The notes beneath the pieces were generated by a model. It had not been told where the DNA came from. It searched no databases and was given only the letters and a program-made list of their open reading frames with translations. DNA of 64,000 nt from Cohnella sp. OV330. GTDB lineage: Bacteria; Bacillota; Bacilli; Paenibacillales; Paenibacillaceae. Numbering within the stretch: the stretch's first letter is position 1; each line of letters starts with the position of its first letter. This document shows, piece by piece, positions 43,835 to 52,024 of this stretch. The stretch covers positions 40,672 through 104,671 of the forward strand of contig NZ_FOKE01000009.1 of assembly GCF_900112065.1 (NCBI RefSeq). The letters are read 5' to 3'. Both the position numbers and the translations under genes were made by a program.

Positions 43835-44146
43835 ATGGCCGTAGTCGTAACGAAGGACAACTTTAACGAGACCGTTAGCGAAGGCGTGTCTCTGCTTGAT
43901 TTCTGGGCGCCGTGGTGCGGACCTTGCAAAATGCAGCTCCCGATCGTCGAAGAACTGTCGTCCGAGCTTCAAGGCACGGCGACGATCGCCAAGGTGAACG
44001 TCGACGAGCAGCCTGAGCTGGCTTCCCAATTCGGCGTCATGAGCATCCCGACGCTGATCCTGTTCAAGGATGGCCAACCGGTCGACAAGCTGGTCGGTCT
44101 GCAAAGCAAGGATTCCCTGAAGGCCAAGATTCAAAACCAGCTCTAA
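43835..44146 (+). CDS. trxA: Thioredoxin
   Basis: 103 residues with the active site WCGPC (Cys28, Cys31), the Lys after it (CKMQ) and the cis-Pro in SIPTL. Cytoplasmic disulfide reductase. The residue after the active site motif is KMQ where most TrxA proteins have KMI or RMI. GAAGGAG lies ten bases before the ATG. It may be controlled with the rrf2-type gene upstream, or be a second thioredoxin copy; the sequence does not decide. Confidence 0.95.
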   Translation: MAVVVTKDNFNETVSEGVSLLDFWAPWCGPCKMQLPIVEELSSELQGTATIAKVNVDEQPELASQFGVMSIPTLILFKDGQPVDKLVGLQSKDSLKAKIQNQL

Positions 44147-44163
44147 TCGAGCCTGCTACGCGA

Positions 44164-44201
44164 ACAAGCACCCCGTCCAAGGACGCGGTGCTTGTTTTTT
44201 T
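44164..44201 (+). terminator. Terminator of trxA
   Basis: ACAAGCACC and GGTGCTTGT arms with an inner CGTCC/GGACG pairing, then a seven-base T run. Confidence 0.95.
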
Positions 44202-44254
44202 GAGCGGATCAGAGCATATGCGTTAGAAGGGCTGGAGCTTCCCGGATGATGTTG

Positions 44255-44450
44255 CGGGTCGAATAACTGCGTTTTTACACTTATTTTTTTACCGTATAGC
44301 GACGCTTTATGAAATAAATGCAAAAGTGCAGTTAAATTCAAAGAATGCACGATAATCAGGCTTAATTGGGGATTTAGATGCGTTTTTGCATCTATCCCTT
44401 CTAAAAGGGTCGAGTTCGGTTAAATTAGGTGCATTTTTGCATTTATTACG
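44255..44450. repeat. Four AT-rich hairpin units between convergent genes
   Basis: Related dyads of the form TAxxTGC-GTTTTT-GCAxxTA are centred near 44273, 44325, 44384 and 44434; the second is inverted and reads ATGCAAAAGTGCA. Spacing is about 50-60 bp, less strict than in the other arrays. The sequence is far more AT-rich than its neighbours. It fills the gap between trxA and the convergent lipoprotein gene. No open frame of note. Confidence 0.65.
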
Positions 44451-44499
44451 GCGAAGGATCAACGGGGGCGAGGCATAAGAATACGCCCATGCTGCCGTA

Positions 44500-45201
44500 C
44501 TAAATTGTCCACTGCGCATGCGTCAGGGCGACCAGCCGCCAATCGCTGCCGTTCTGCACGAACGTAAGGATCAAGCTCTCCCAATCCATGCCGTCGGCGG
44601 AGTCGTCGAAGCCCGGGAAGTGGAATTCCACGAAGGCCGAGCCGGGATACGTATCTTGTCCGTTGTAGACGGAATTGCCTTTGCCGACGAGCTTGTTCGC
44701 GGAGATCGACGGGGCGGTATCGAAGTCCTTGTCGTACACGAACTTGTCGAAGTAATCGCGGAAGGACAGCTCGATCGGATCGCCGCTGCCGTCCGCCGTG
44801 CCCCATTTGATCTTGTCCTGGCTCTTGAAGGAAGGCAGCGCTTCGGGCTTGAATATTCGATCCGTCTCCGTCATCGCGGCGTAGGGCGAAAAGCGAAGCC
44901 CGAGCTTCGGATCGATCCACGAGGAAAGGCGCTTCAAATCGCGGTCGCGGAGCGCCTCCACGACATCCTTGGCCGCGGCGGACAGCGCCTTTTGGGAATC
45001 GGACGGAGCGGCGGAAGCCGAGGATGAGGATGAGGCCGTCGCGGCGGAGCCTTCGGATGGCGTTGAATCGGTTTGCGAAGCGACGGGAGTGCCCGAAGTC
45101 GCCGACGGAGCGGCATTGCGATCGTCGTTGCCTCCGCCGCATCCGGCCAGCAGCGCCACGGCGAGCAGCATGGCGAAGTATGGGAGCATCCTGGGTTTCA
45201 T
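44500..45201 (-). CDS. Lipoprotein of unknown function
   Basis: 233 residues. Lipobox LAGC (Cys21), then a low-complexity Ser/Ala/Thr linker (about 22-70), then a compact domain from about 72 on with SWIDPKLGLRFSPYAAM and a C-terminal WRLVALTHAQWTI strand. The domain pattern resembles small extracellular NTF2-like or sensor domains, but I do not recognise the family. AGGAGG lies nine to ten bases before the ATG. It is divergent from the Met-rich lipoprotein gene across 271 bp and convergent with trxA. Confidence 0.8.
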   Translation of the reverse strand: MKPRMLPYFAMLLAVALLAGCGGGNDDRNAAPSATSGTPVASQTDSTPSEGSAATASSSSSASAAPSDSQKALSAAAKDVVEALRDRDLKRLSSWIDPKLGLRFSPYAAMTETDRIFKPEALPSFKSQDKIKWGTADGSGDPIELSFRDYFDKFVYDKDFDTAPSISANKLVGKGNSVYNGQDTYPGSAFVEFHFPGFDDSADGMDWESLILTFVQNGSDWRLVALTHAQWTI

Positions 45202-45375
45202 GATGTATAACCTCCTAGAAGAGATACGGAATTTAGCTCTTTTTTAAATTCGTATATCTTAGACGCAAAATGTCGCCGGATGTTCCGGTGCGGGGGCACG
45301 AATATTGGGATAAATAAAGCGCGCGAGGCGTTGGGAATCCTAGGTAACCACGGCTTTTCCGGTCGTAATGCTTTC

Positions 45376-45424
45376 GTAAGATTCTTTTAAGCCTTTCGTT
45401 GAAAATCGGTTAGCGGTTCGTTAG
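45376..45424 (+). promoter_or_regulatory. Five 11-bp-phased direct repeats, probable OmpR-family regulator site
   Basis: GTAAG (45376), TTAAG (45387), GTTGA (45398), GTTAG (45409) and GTTAG (45420) are spaced exactly 11 bp apart, one helical turn, 49 bp before the Met-rich lipoprotein start. OmpR/PhoP-type response regulators bind such tandem sites as head-to-tail dimers. The regulator is probably the two-component system encoded downstream. Confidence 0.65.
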
Positions 45425-45472
45425 GCCTAAGCGGTACCCTGAGATCATAACGGATCGGGGAGGAGCATCATC

Positions 45473-45886
45473 ATGAACAGAACAAGGGTGGAAAAATCGG
45501 GCAAGCCGCTCTGCCTGCTGCTGGCGACCGCTGCGCTGGCGGCTGCGCTGGCGGGATGCGGAACGGACAAGGCGAATGACAATCCGCCGATGCCGTCGGC
45601 AAGCATGAAGAATGACGGCATGATGTCGCCGGAAGCGAGCATGAAGGACGACGGCATGATGTCGCCGGAAGCGAGCATGAAGGACGACGGCATGATGTCG
45701 CCGGAAGCGAGCATGAAGGACGACGGCATGATGTCGCCGGAGGCGAGCAAGAAGAGTGACGGCATGATGTCGCCGGAGGCGAGCAAGAAGAGTGACGGCA
45801 TGATGTCGCTGGAGGCGAGCATGAAGGACGACGGCATGATGTCGCCGCAGGCGAGCATGAAAGAAGGCGGCATGGGCGAAAAGTAA
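45473..45886 (+). CDS. Met-rich repetitive lipoprotein
   Basis: 137 residues. Signal peptide ends in LAGC (Cys29). The mature part is seven near-identical 12-residue repeats, consensus DGMMSPEASMKD, and contains 22 Met in about 109 residues, with no Cys after the anchor. Copies 4 and 5 have KKS in place of MKD. Met-rich exported proteins can bind copper or act as methionine sinks for hypochlorite-type oxidants; the next genes encode a two-component system and a YedY/MsrP-type enzyme, which makes the oxidant-sink idea attractive but unproven. The repeats recall the Met-Lys-Asp pentapeptide repeat proteins of Proteobacteria. GGGGAGGAG lies eight bases before the ATG. Confidence 0.85.
   Translation: MNRTRVEKSGKPLCLLLATAALAAALAGCGTDKANDNPPMPSASMKNDGMMSPEASMKDDGMMSPEASMKDDGMMSPEASMKDDGMMSPEASKKSDGMMSPEASKKSDGMMSLEASMKDDGMMSPQASMKEGGMGEK
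45614..45865 (+). repeat. Seven 36-bp coding repeats
   Basis: In-frame tandem repeat inside the Met-rich lipoprotein gene. Copies differ by few bases, so copy number may vary between strains by slippage or recombination. Confidence 0.9.
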
Positions 45887-45949
45887 GCGTAACAATTCGC
45901 GCTGGCGGCTGTGCTATAATCTGGTTAATCGAATGAAGGAGAGATCTGG

Positions 45950-46671
45950 ATGGCAGCAACGGTGCTGGTCGCGGACGACGAGCGGGATATTACCGACGTC
46001 TGCCGCAGATATCTGGAACGCGAAGGGTTCGAGGTGCTCGTCGCGGACGACGGCGATCAGGCGCTGCGGCTCTGGCGGTCGAGACGCCCGGATCTGCTCG
46101 TGCTCGACCTCATGATGCCGGGCATGTCTGGTTGGGACGTCTGCACCGCCGTTCGCGACGAAGAGGACGTGCCGATCATCATGCTGACCGCAAGGGGAGA
46201 GGAGAGCGATCGGCTGCTCGGCTGCTCGGCTTGACGCTTGGCGCGGACGATTACTTGACCAAGCCGTTCAGTCCACGGGAGCTTGTGCTGCGCGTACGCA
46301 ACATTTTGCGCCGCGCGGCGCCTCCCGCGGAACCCGCCGACAAGCCGGCGCCAAGGGAAGAAGGCCTTCACTTCGAAGGCCTTTCCCTTTATCCGGCACA
46401 GCGCAAGGTGAAGGCGGGCGACCGGGTCGTGGAGCTCACGGCTATCGAGTTCGATCTCCTCGAATGGTTCGCGCGCCATCCGGGACAGGTCTTTTCAAGA
46501 AGTCAGCTGCTGAGCCGGGTGTGGGACATCGCGTTCGAAGGCGATTCGACCACGGTCACCGTGCACATGCGCAGGCTGAGGGAGAAGATCGAGCCGAACC
46601 CGTCCAAGCCGGCATGGCTGAAAACGGTATGGGGCATCGGCTACCGGTTCGAAGGGCAGCCCGCCGAATGA
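45950..46671 (+). pseudogene. OmpR-family response regulator, frameshifted by an 8-bp duplication
   Basis: The first part (45950-46234) encodes a receiver domain with Asp9-Asp10 and phospho-acceptor Asp53 in VLDLMMPGMS, then stops early after RLLGCSA. The second part continues in another frame from LLGLTLGADDYLTKPFSPREL to a complete winged-helix domain ending GYRFEGQPAE. The break is a tandem CTGCTCGG (46214-46221 and 46222-46229). Removing one copy restores a 237-residue regulator with normal spacing between the receiver Thr/Lys motifs. This may be a natural loss, phase variation or a sequence error. The end overlaps the kinase start (ATGA). GGAGAG precedes the ATG. Confidence 0.88.
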
Positions 46672-47771
46672 AGGGCCGGACGGTAAGGCTGCGCACCTAT
46701 CTTCTGATATCCAATGCCGTCAGTTTGGGCGCTATTTTAGCCGTATTGTTCTATTGCTACAGCCGCATGCTGCTCAGCGCGCCGACGTTCATCTGGCTGG
46801 GCGGGGCCACGCTGCTGGCCGGAGGCTTGTCGTTCATCCTCCACTTCGTGCTGGTCATGCCGCTTGCCCGCGCGGCGAACCGGATCGGCGAAGCGTCCGG
46901 CAGAATCGCTTCCGGCGAGCTCGGCACGGAGGTGCCGATCGTAGGACCAGCCGAATTCCGACTGCTGGCGGAACGGTTCAACGCGATGAGCCGGCAGCTT
47001 AAAGCCAGCTTCGACCGGCTGACTAAGTCCGAGGCATCGCGCAGGGAGCTCGTGGCGAACGTCGCGCACGATCTGCGCACGCCGCTCGCGCTGCTGCAGT
47101 CCCACTCCGAGGCGCTGCTGGACGGCGTCGTCGACGACGAGGACGCGCGTGGCGATTACCTTCAGGTGATCCGAAAAGAATCGGTACGGCTCGGGCGTCT
47201 CGTCCAGGATCTGTTCGATCTGTCGAAGCTGGACGCCGGCGCAGACCCTTTTGAGCCTCGGCCCGCGGCGCTCGAAGACGTGCTGATCGATACGTTGAAC
47301 GTCTACAGGCCCAAGCTGGAGGAGAAAAATCTGGAGGTCGTCGTAAGGCTCCCCGAACCGTCTCCGGTCGTGTGGGGCGTCGAGAGCGAGCTGCGTCGGA
47401 TCGCGGCCAATCTGCTCGACAACGCGATTCGGCATTCCCCGAACGGAGGATGCATCGAATGGCGGGCGACGATCGGGGACAGCGGCATGGTCGCGGTCGC
47501 ACTCAGGGACGAAGGGGACGGCGTGCCGGAGGAGGAGCGGGAGCGAATCTTCGAGCGCTTTTACCGTTCGGATCGAAGCAGGCGACGCGAGAGCGGGGGC
47601 GCCGGTCTCGGTCTCTCGATCGCCAGGTCGCTGACGGAGCGGCACGGCGGCGAGATCGGCGTGGCGCCTGCGGGCGACGGAGGAAGCGAATTTCGATTTA
47701 CGCTGAAGCTGGCCGACGCCGGAAGCGGTGCGGCCCTCGGACGGAGGAGGGACGAAGATGAAGGAGCGTAA
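46668..47771 (+). CDS. Sensor histidine kinase with minimal extracellular loop
   Basis: 367 residues. Two membrane helices (about 12-32 and 41-63) joined by only some eight residues, so it probably senses within the membrane or through a partner. HAMP (about 64-116), dimerisation/phospho-acceptor His134 in NVAHDLRTPL, and ATPase motifs NLLDNAIRHSP, DEGDGVPEE and GAGLGLSIA. Partner of the regulator just upstream (4-bp overlap) and 14 bp overlapping the molybdoenzyme gene. If the regulator is really broken, the kinase has no dedicated output here. Confidence 0.92.
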   Translation: MKGRTVRLRTYLLISNAVSLGAILAVLFYCYSRMLLSAPTFIWLGGATLLAGGLSFILHFVLVMPLARAANRIGEASGRIASGELGTEVPIVGPAEFRLLAERFNAMSRQLKASFDRLTKSEASRRELVANVAHDLRTPLALLQSHSEALLDGVVDDEDARGDYLQVIRKESVRLGRLVQDLFDLSKLDAGADPFEPRPAALEDVLIDTLNVYRPKLEEKNLEVVVRLPEPSPVVWGVESELRRIAANLLDNAIRHSPNGGCIEWRATIGDSGMVAVALRDEGDGVPEEERERIFERFYRSDRSRRRESGGAGLGLSIARSLTERHGGEIGVAPAGDGGSEFRFTLKLADAGSGAALGRRRDEDEGA

Positions 47772-49029
47772 ACGGGCGGGCTTCGGCAAGCAGCTGGCGG
47801 AGCTGCACCGCTGGAATGCATGGCTGGTCGTCGTGCTGGCGATCAGCGGATTGATCCTGTCGTGGGGCGCGGCGAGGGGATGGCTGGGCGAGGGGCGCGT
47901 CTGGATCAAGCAGCTCCACATCTACATCGGTCTCATCACGGGCATCGTGCTCGTCCTTTACGCGCCGCTGCTCAAGCGACATCTGAAGCAGCTTCGGGGC
48001 AGGCAAGGGCAGCGAGGCAATCTGGCGTTCGTCGTCTTCCTGCTGCTCGGCTGGCTGGCGTCGGGCATCGTGCTCTGGCAGCTGCGCCACCTGCCGCCCC
48101 GCTGGGCGACGAACGCGCTTGTCGTCCACGATCTGTTGACGTGGGTGGGCTTGCCGTACGCGGCGTATCACTCGATCACCCGAATGCGTTGGGCGAAAAA
48201 GCCGCAGCGGCGCGCCGTTCGAACGGATGAGGGGGCTGCGGCAGCGGCAGGCTCGGACACGAAGCGTCCGTATGCCGGCGGTCTGCATCCGGCCGCGAGC
48301 CCGCAGCCGTGGATGACGCGCCGCCAGTTCATCCGGAGCGCGGTCGGCGTGGCGCTGGCCGCCGCGGTGCTGCCGTCCTTTTTCCGCTGGATGGGCGGCA
48401 GCCTGAGTCTGACCTCCGGCTCGGGCAGCATCGCCGCGGACGAGACGGATGCGAACCGTATGCTTCCTGCGCCGCAGCCGCTGCCGGACTCGGCGAACGT
48501 CATCGGCGGCGGCGCGAAGGGCAGCTTCCGCCTCTACACGGTGACGCCGCTCCCGCATTTCGACTCGGATACTTGGCGCTTCACGGTCGACGGCCTGGTC
48601 GACAAGCCCGCGACGTGGACATGGGAACAATTTCTTGCGATCAAGCGCAAGGTACAGGTCAGCGACTTTCACTGCGTCACCGGCTGGTCGGTGTACGGCA
48701 ATACTTGGGAAGGCATCCCGCTCTCGCAGATCCTGGACGCGGCAGGCGTGCAAGCGAGCGCGCAGTACGTGAAGTTCTACTCCGGAGACGGCGAATATAC
48801 GGACGCCCTTTCCCTCGAGCAAGCGCGAATGAAGGACGTCCTGGTCGCCGTGCTCCACGACGGCAAGCCGATTCACCGGGATTACGGCGGTCCCGTCCGC
48901 CTTATCGTGCCGGGCATGTACGCGTACAAATCGGTGAAGTGGCTGGACCGCATCGAGCTGATCGACCGGCCCCATATCGGATATTGGGAAGAACGGGGCT
49001 ACGACAACGACGCATGGGTGAAGGCCTAA
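47758..49029 (+). CDS. Cytochrome b-like / YedY (MsrP)-type molybdopterin oxidoreductase fusion
   Basis: 423 residues in two parts. Residues 1-145 form four membrane helices with histidines at 17, 54, 124 and 138 placed to bind hemes. After a linker comes an internal Tat-like signal MTRRQFIRSAVGVAL (186-200), a fifth helix and a sulfite-oxidase-fold domain (about 255-423) with the Mo-ligand Cys306 in FHCVTGW and GGPVRLIVPGMYAYKSVKW. In E. coli MsrP (YedY) this domain reduces methionine sulfoxide in exported proteins with electrons from the separate membrane protein MsrQ; here a membrane electron carrier appears fused. GGAGGAGG lies seven bases before the ATG. The substrate is not proven; sulfite or other S/N-oxides are alternatives. 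Confidence 0.87.
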   Translation: MKERKRAGFGKQLAELHRWNAWLVVVLAISGLILSWGAARGWLGEGRVWIKQLHIYIGLITGIVLVLYAPLLKRHLKQLRGRQGQRGNLAFVVFLLLGWLASGIVLWQLRHLPPRWATNALVVHDLLTWVGLPYAAYHSITRMRWAKKPQRRAVRTDEGAAAAAGSDTKRPYAGGLHPAASPQPWMTRRQFIRSAVGVALAAAVLPSFFRWMGGSLSLTSGSGSIAADETDANRMLPAPQPLPDSANVIGGGAKGSFRLYTVTPLPHFDSDTWRFTVDGLVDKPATWTWEQFLAIKRKVQVSDFHCVTGWSVYGNTWEGIPLSQILDAAGVQASAQYVKFYSGDGEYTDALSLEQARMKDVLVAVLHDGKPIHRDYGGPVRLIVPGMYAYKSVKWLDRIELIDRPHIGYWEERGYDNDAWVKA

Positions 49030-49058
49030 TCGCCTTCACCCTTTCGCTCCCGCTCCGT

Positions 49059-50468
49059 TTATTCGGATTTGCCTGCCTTGTCCGTCTCGTCCGCGCCGTC
49101 GGCTTGAACCTCCGACAGCGCTTTTTTCATGAGCGCCTCCGCCCCGGACTGGATCGCCCCGAACGCCTTGTCTTCCGTTTCCTTGTTCTCCACCACGTTT
49201 CGGATATGCCCGTTCACGAGCTCGGCGAACGAGGTGTCGAAGCTGCCGGGCCCTTGCGGCTCGCCATAATAATAACGATCGATCGTATTCGTCGGCCGCA
49301 GCGCGTAGAACGGCTTGTAGTCCGGGTCTTGCTTCCACTCGGGATAGTCTGCCTGAACGGACAAGTCCATGCCGCCGAGCGTGCCGCCGAGCGCGGCTTT
49401 GGCTTGACCGACGTGCGCCGACATGAAATAGGAGAGTACCTCCCAAGCTTCCTCGGCGTGCGACGCGGAGACGGGGATGGCGAACACCTCGTACATCTGC
49501 AGCTCTCCGCCGAAGGCGGGGTCGGAGCTGCGGGCGGGCGCCGTGACGACGCCCCAATCGAACTTCGGCTTGCCTGACTTGAGATTCGTCATCAGATTGT
49601 CGTCGTCGATCGTAATCGCCGCTTTGCCTTGCTTGAAGAGATCGACCGCCTCCATCGCCGCCTGATCATAGTAGGTCCGGCCGTCCGACTCCCTCGCCTC
49701 GGGCCAAGTGGCGACGAACGTGCCGCGCTTGTAGGCGGCGGCGACCTGCTTGAACAGACGCTCCCAGCCCTGCGAATCAAAGGTGACCGCGCCGGTCTTG
49801 GCGTTCGCGTAGGTCAACCCTTCGTTGCCGGCGATACGCTGCAGCAGGTCGAACGGGCCGCGGAGCCAAGGGATATGCAGTCCGACCTCGCCTTTTTCAA
49901 GCCGCTTGTCCTGCATGACGCGGTCGGCCAGCGCGATCGTCTGCTCCCAGTTCATGCCGTCCGTCGGGTAGGGAATGCCGAGGCGATCGAATATATTCTT
50001 GTTGTAATACATCGCGCTGGCGTGGAAGCCCGGGCCGATCCCGTAGAGCGGGCCGCCTTCCTCGCCGCGAAGGAAATCCAGCACGCCCGGCGTCACGGCA
50101 TCGTTCAGCTTCGTTTTCTTCTGCGCGGCCCATTCCTCCAGGTTCTGGAGTTTATCCGCTTTGCGCATCAGGCTGTAGTCCGGGACGTTCAAAATGAGCA
50201 GGTCCGGCTTTTCTTTGTCCATAAAGGCGGCCAGCGTCTTTTCGTCGTAGGCTTTATAATCGTTGTCCGCCTGCATCGGTACGAAGCGGACGTCCCAGTC
50301 GGGGAAGCCGGCTTCGATAAAGTCCCTGAATTGCATGTCGTACGTGTAGTTCTGGCAGCAGGCGACGGTGAGCGTCTTCGGCAGGTCTTGGGTTTGCGCG
50401 CTCTTCGTGCACCCTGCGGCGATTGCAAGCAGGACGGAGAGCGCCATCAGCGCGGCAAGCCGCCTCAT
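49059..50468 (-). CDS. Extracellular solute-binding lipoprotein
   Basis: 469 residues. Lipobox AAGC (Cys20), then a family 1 solute-binding fold: ADLLIL-type strand PDLLILNVPDYSL, GIGPGFHASAMYYNKNIFDRLGIPYPTDGMNWEQTI (core YYNKNIFDRLG) and C-terminal EEAWEVLSYFMS. Such proteins deliver sugars or oligosaccharides to ABC importers, but no permease or ATPase is nearby. Its start overlaps the stop of the sensor-like gene (50465-50468), so it is the third gene of the sigma factor operon. A role as co-sensor or ligand donor is inference. Confidence 0.88.
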   Translation of the reverse strand: MRRLAALMALSVLLAIAAGCTKSAQTQDLPKTLTVACCQNYTYDMQFRDFIEAGFPDWDVRFVPMQADNDYKAYDEKTLAAFMDKEKPDLLILNVPDYSLMRKADKLQNLEEWAAQKKTKLNDAVTPGVLDFLRGEEGGPLYGIGPGFHASAMYYNKNIFDRLGIPYPTDGMNWEQTIALADRVMQDKRLEKGEVGLHIPWLRGPFDLLQRIAGNEGLTYANAKTGAVTFDSQGWERLFKQVAAAYKRGTFVATWPEARESDGRTYYDQAAMEAVDLFKQGKAAITIDDDNLMTNLKSGKPKFDWGVVTAPARSSDPAFGGELQMYEVFAIPVSASHAEEAWEVLSYFMSAHVGQAKAALGGTLGGMDLSVQADYPEWKQDPDYKPFYALRPTNTIDRYYYGEPQGPGSFDTSFAELVNGHIRNVVENKETEDKAFGAIQSGAEALMKKALSEVQADGADETDKAGKSE

Positions 50469-52024
50469 GGCGTTGCCTCCGTCTTGGCTTGACCGCCCGC
50501 GGAGGCGGCGCGGATCGCCTGCTCGGCTTTGGCCTGCAGCGCCTTGAGCAGCGCGGGCACGTCGAGCTCGCCGTCGTCCAGGTTCTGCGTCCTGTCGTTG
50601 GCCTCGGTCCAGACGACGCCGGCAACGCTTTTGTATGCCGGATCCGAATTCCGCGCGGCGGCGTCAAGCGCGCGCGAAGGATCGACGGCGGCGCGGTAGA
50701 ATACGGAGGACCGCGCGTCGTCTGCCGCCGCGTCCGCCGCTACGGTCGGCAGGGAGTCCCCGTGCGGGAACCGAACCAACCGGTTCGCCTGCGACGGACT
50801 CATGATATATTTCAGCAGCTCCCAAGCGGCGTCCGCATGCGGGGATTTTTCTGGAATGGCGAACACGAACGGGACCTCGAAAGCGCCGTCCGTTCCGCGC
50901 GCCCCTTCGTCAGTGGGCGGGGACAAGACGCCCCAGTCTTGCTCGCCGAGGCCCATAGCGGATCCGGCTTGGGAGATGTTGTTGAGATAGGAACTCGAGG
51001 CGTAGGTCATCGCCGAACGGCCGTTCAGAAACGGATCGTGCGCGTACAGCTCCTTCATCTCGACGCTGCCCTCCCACTTGAGCGCCGGCTCGTTGCTGAT
51101 CCAGCCCTCCCGATGGCCCGCCGCCAGCTTCGTCCACAGCGTCGTCCACGCGGGCGTGTCGACCGTTGCCTCCTTGAGTTTGGCGTCGGCGAGGCGCAGC
51201 CCCTGGCTGCTTCCGATCAGATTGGCTTCGAACCAGATCGCCGAATTGTAGCCGAAGCTGACGCCGTAGACCGGCTTCTCGTTTTTTTTCAAGCCCTCGA
51301 ACCTCGCCGCCAAGTTCATGACTTCTGCCCACGTCATGCCGTCCGTCGGCTCGGGTACGCCGTTTTCCCGGAACAGCTTGCGGTTGTAGTACAGCGCGAA
51401 TCCCGTGAATTCGGGGGCGAACCCGTACAGTCCGCCGCCGCCGGCTTCGCGCACGGTATTCTTGACGGCAGTCTGCCAGCTGTCATCCGATACGTTATCC
51501 CGCTTCATCCATGTATCCAGCGGCTTCAGCAGACCCGCGGCCGACAACTCCGGCAAGTAGGCGAGCGGGACCTGCACCAGGTCGGCCTGGCTCTTTTGCA
51601 GCTGCGCCTTGAATGTGTCGATGCCCGGCGTCAGGTTGAGCAGATTGGCGCTCTTGCCCGGGTATTCGGAATATTCGAATCTGACCGACGGATGCCGGAT
51701 AATAAAGGGCTGACCGTACAAAGACATGAAGCCGCCGTTGTCCCAATACATAATGTTCAGCGTCGTCGTCTCCGCGTCGCTGATGACCGGCTTTGCCGCT
51801 TCTTCGTGCGTAAATAGCTCTGTCAGCTCGCCCCGGAAGACTACGGCTCCCGCGATCAGCAGCGCGACGACGGAGGCCGCGGCGGCGCGTCGTCTACGCC
51901 TGGCGCGTCGTTCCAGCATCTTGATGCGCTCCTTCACTTTTTTTATCGTCGGGGTGCCGAAGCCCCCGGAGCCGAGCGGCAGGTCCGACAGCGTGCGTTC
52001 CCAGCGGTCGCGATCGTCCTTCAT
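50465..52024 (-). CDS. Probable anti-sigma factor fused to an extracellular solute-binding domain
   Basis: 519 residues. Residues 1-45 are cytoplasmic and highly charged (TIKKVKERIKMLERRARRR), about 47-66 form one membrane helix, and the remaining 450 residues are an extracellular family 1 solute-binding domain with YYNRKLFRENGVPEPTDGM, AMTYASSSYLNN and AAWELLKYIMSPSQ. There is no lipobox or signal cleavage site. It begins inside the stop of the ECF sigma gene (ATGA, 52021-52024), the usual place of an anti-sigma gene. The simplest reading is that the outer domain senses a ligand and the short inner part holds the sigma factor. No known anti-sigma motif such as HxxxCxxC is visible, so this is inference. 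Confidence 0.8.
   Translation of the reverse strand: MKDDRDRWERTLSDLPLGSGGFGTPTIKKVKERIKMLERRARRRRRAAAASVVALLIAGAVVFRGELTELFTHEEAAKPVISDAETTTLNIMYWDNGGFMSLYGQPFIIRHPSVRFEYSEYPGKSANLLNLTPGIDTFKAQLQKSQADLVQVPLAYLPELSAAGLLKPLDTWMKRDNVSDDSWQTAVKNTVREAGGGGLYGFAPEFTGFALYYNRKLFRENGVPEPTDGMTWAEVMNLAARFEGLKKNEKPVYGVSFGYNSAIWFEANLIGSSQGLRLADAKLKEATVDTPAWTTLWTKLAAGHREGWISNEPALKWEGSVEMKELYAHDPFLNGRSAMTYASSSYLNNISQAGSAMGLGEQDWGVLSPPTDEGARGTDGAFEVPFVFAIPEKSPHADAAWELLKYIMSPSQANRLVRFPHGDSLPTVAADAAADDARSSVFYRAAVDPSRALDAAARNSDPAYKSVAGVVWTEANDRTQNLDDGELDVPALLKALQAKAEQAIRAASAGGQAKTEATP

Noticed and set aside
45410-45895. Antisense repetitive frames opposite the Met-rich lipoprotein
   Set aside because: The 36-bp period is divisible by three, so all frames stay open; only the plus-strand frame has a signal peptide, lipobox and ribosome-binding site.
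46132-46671. A separate DNA-binding protein starting at 46132
   Set aside because: The first 30 codons are an out-of-frame reading of the receiver domain; the segment is the second half of the frameshifted regulator.
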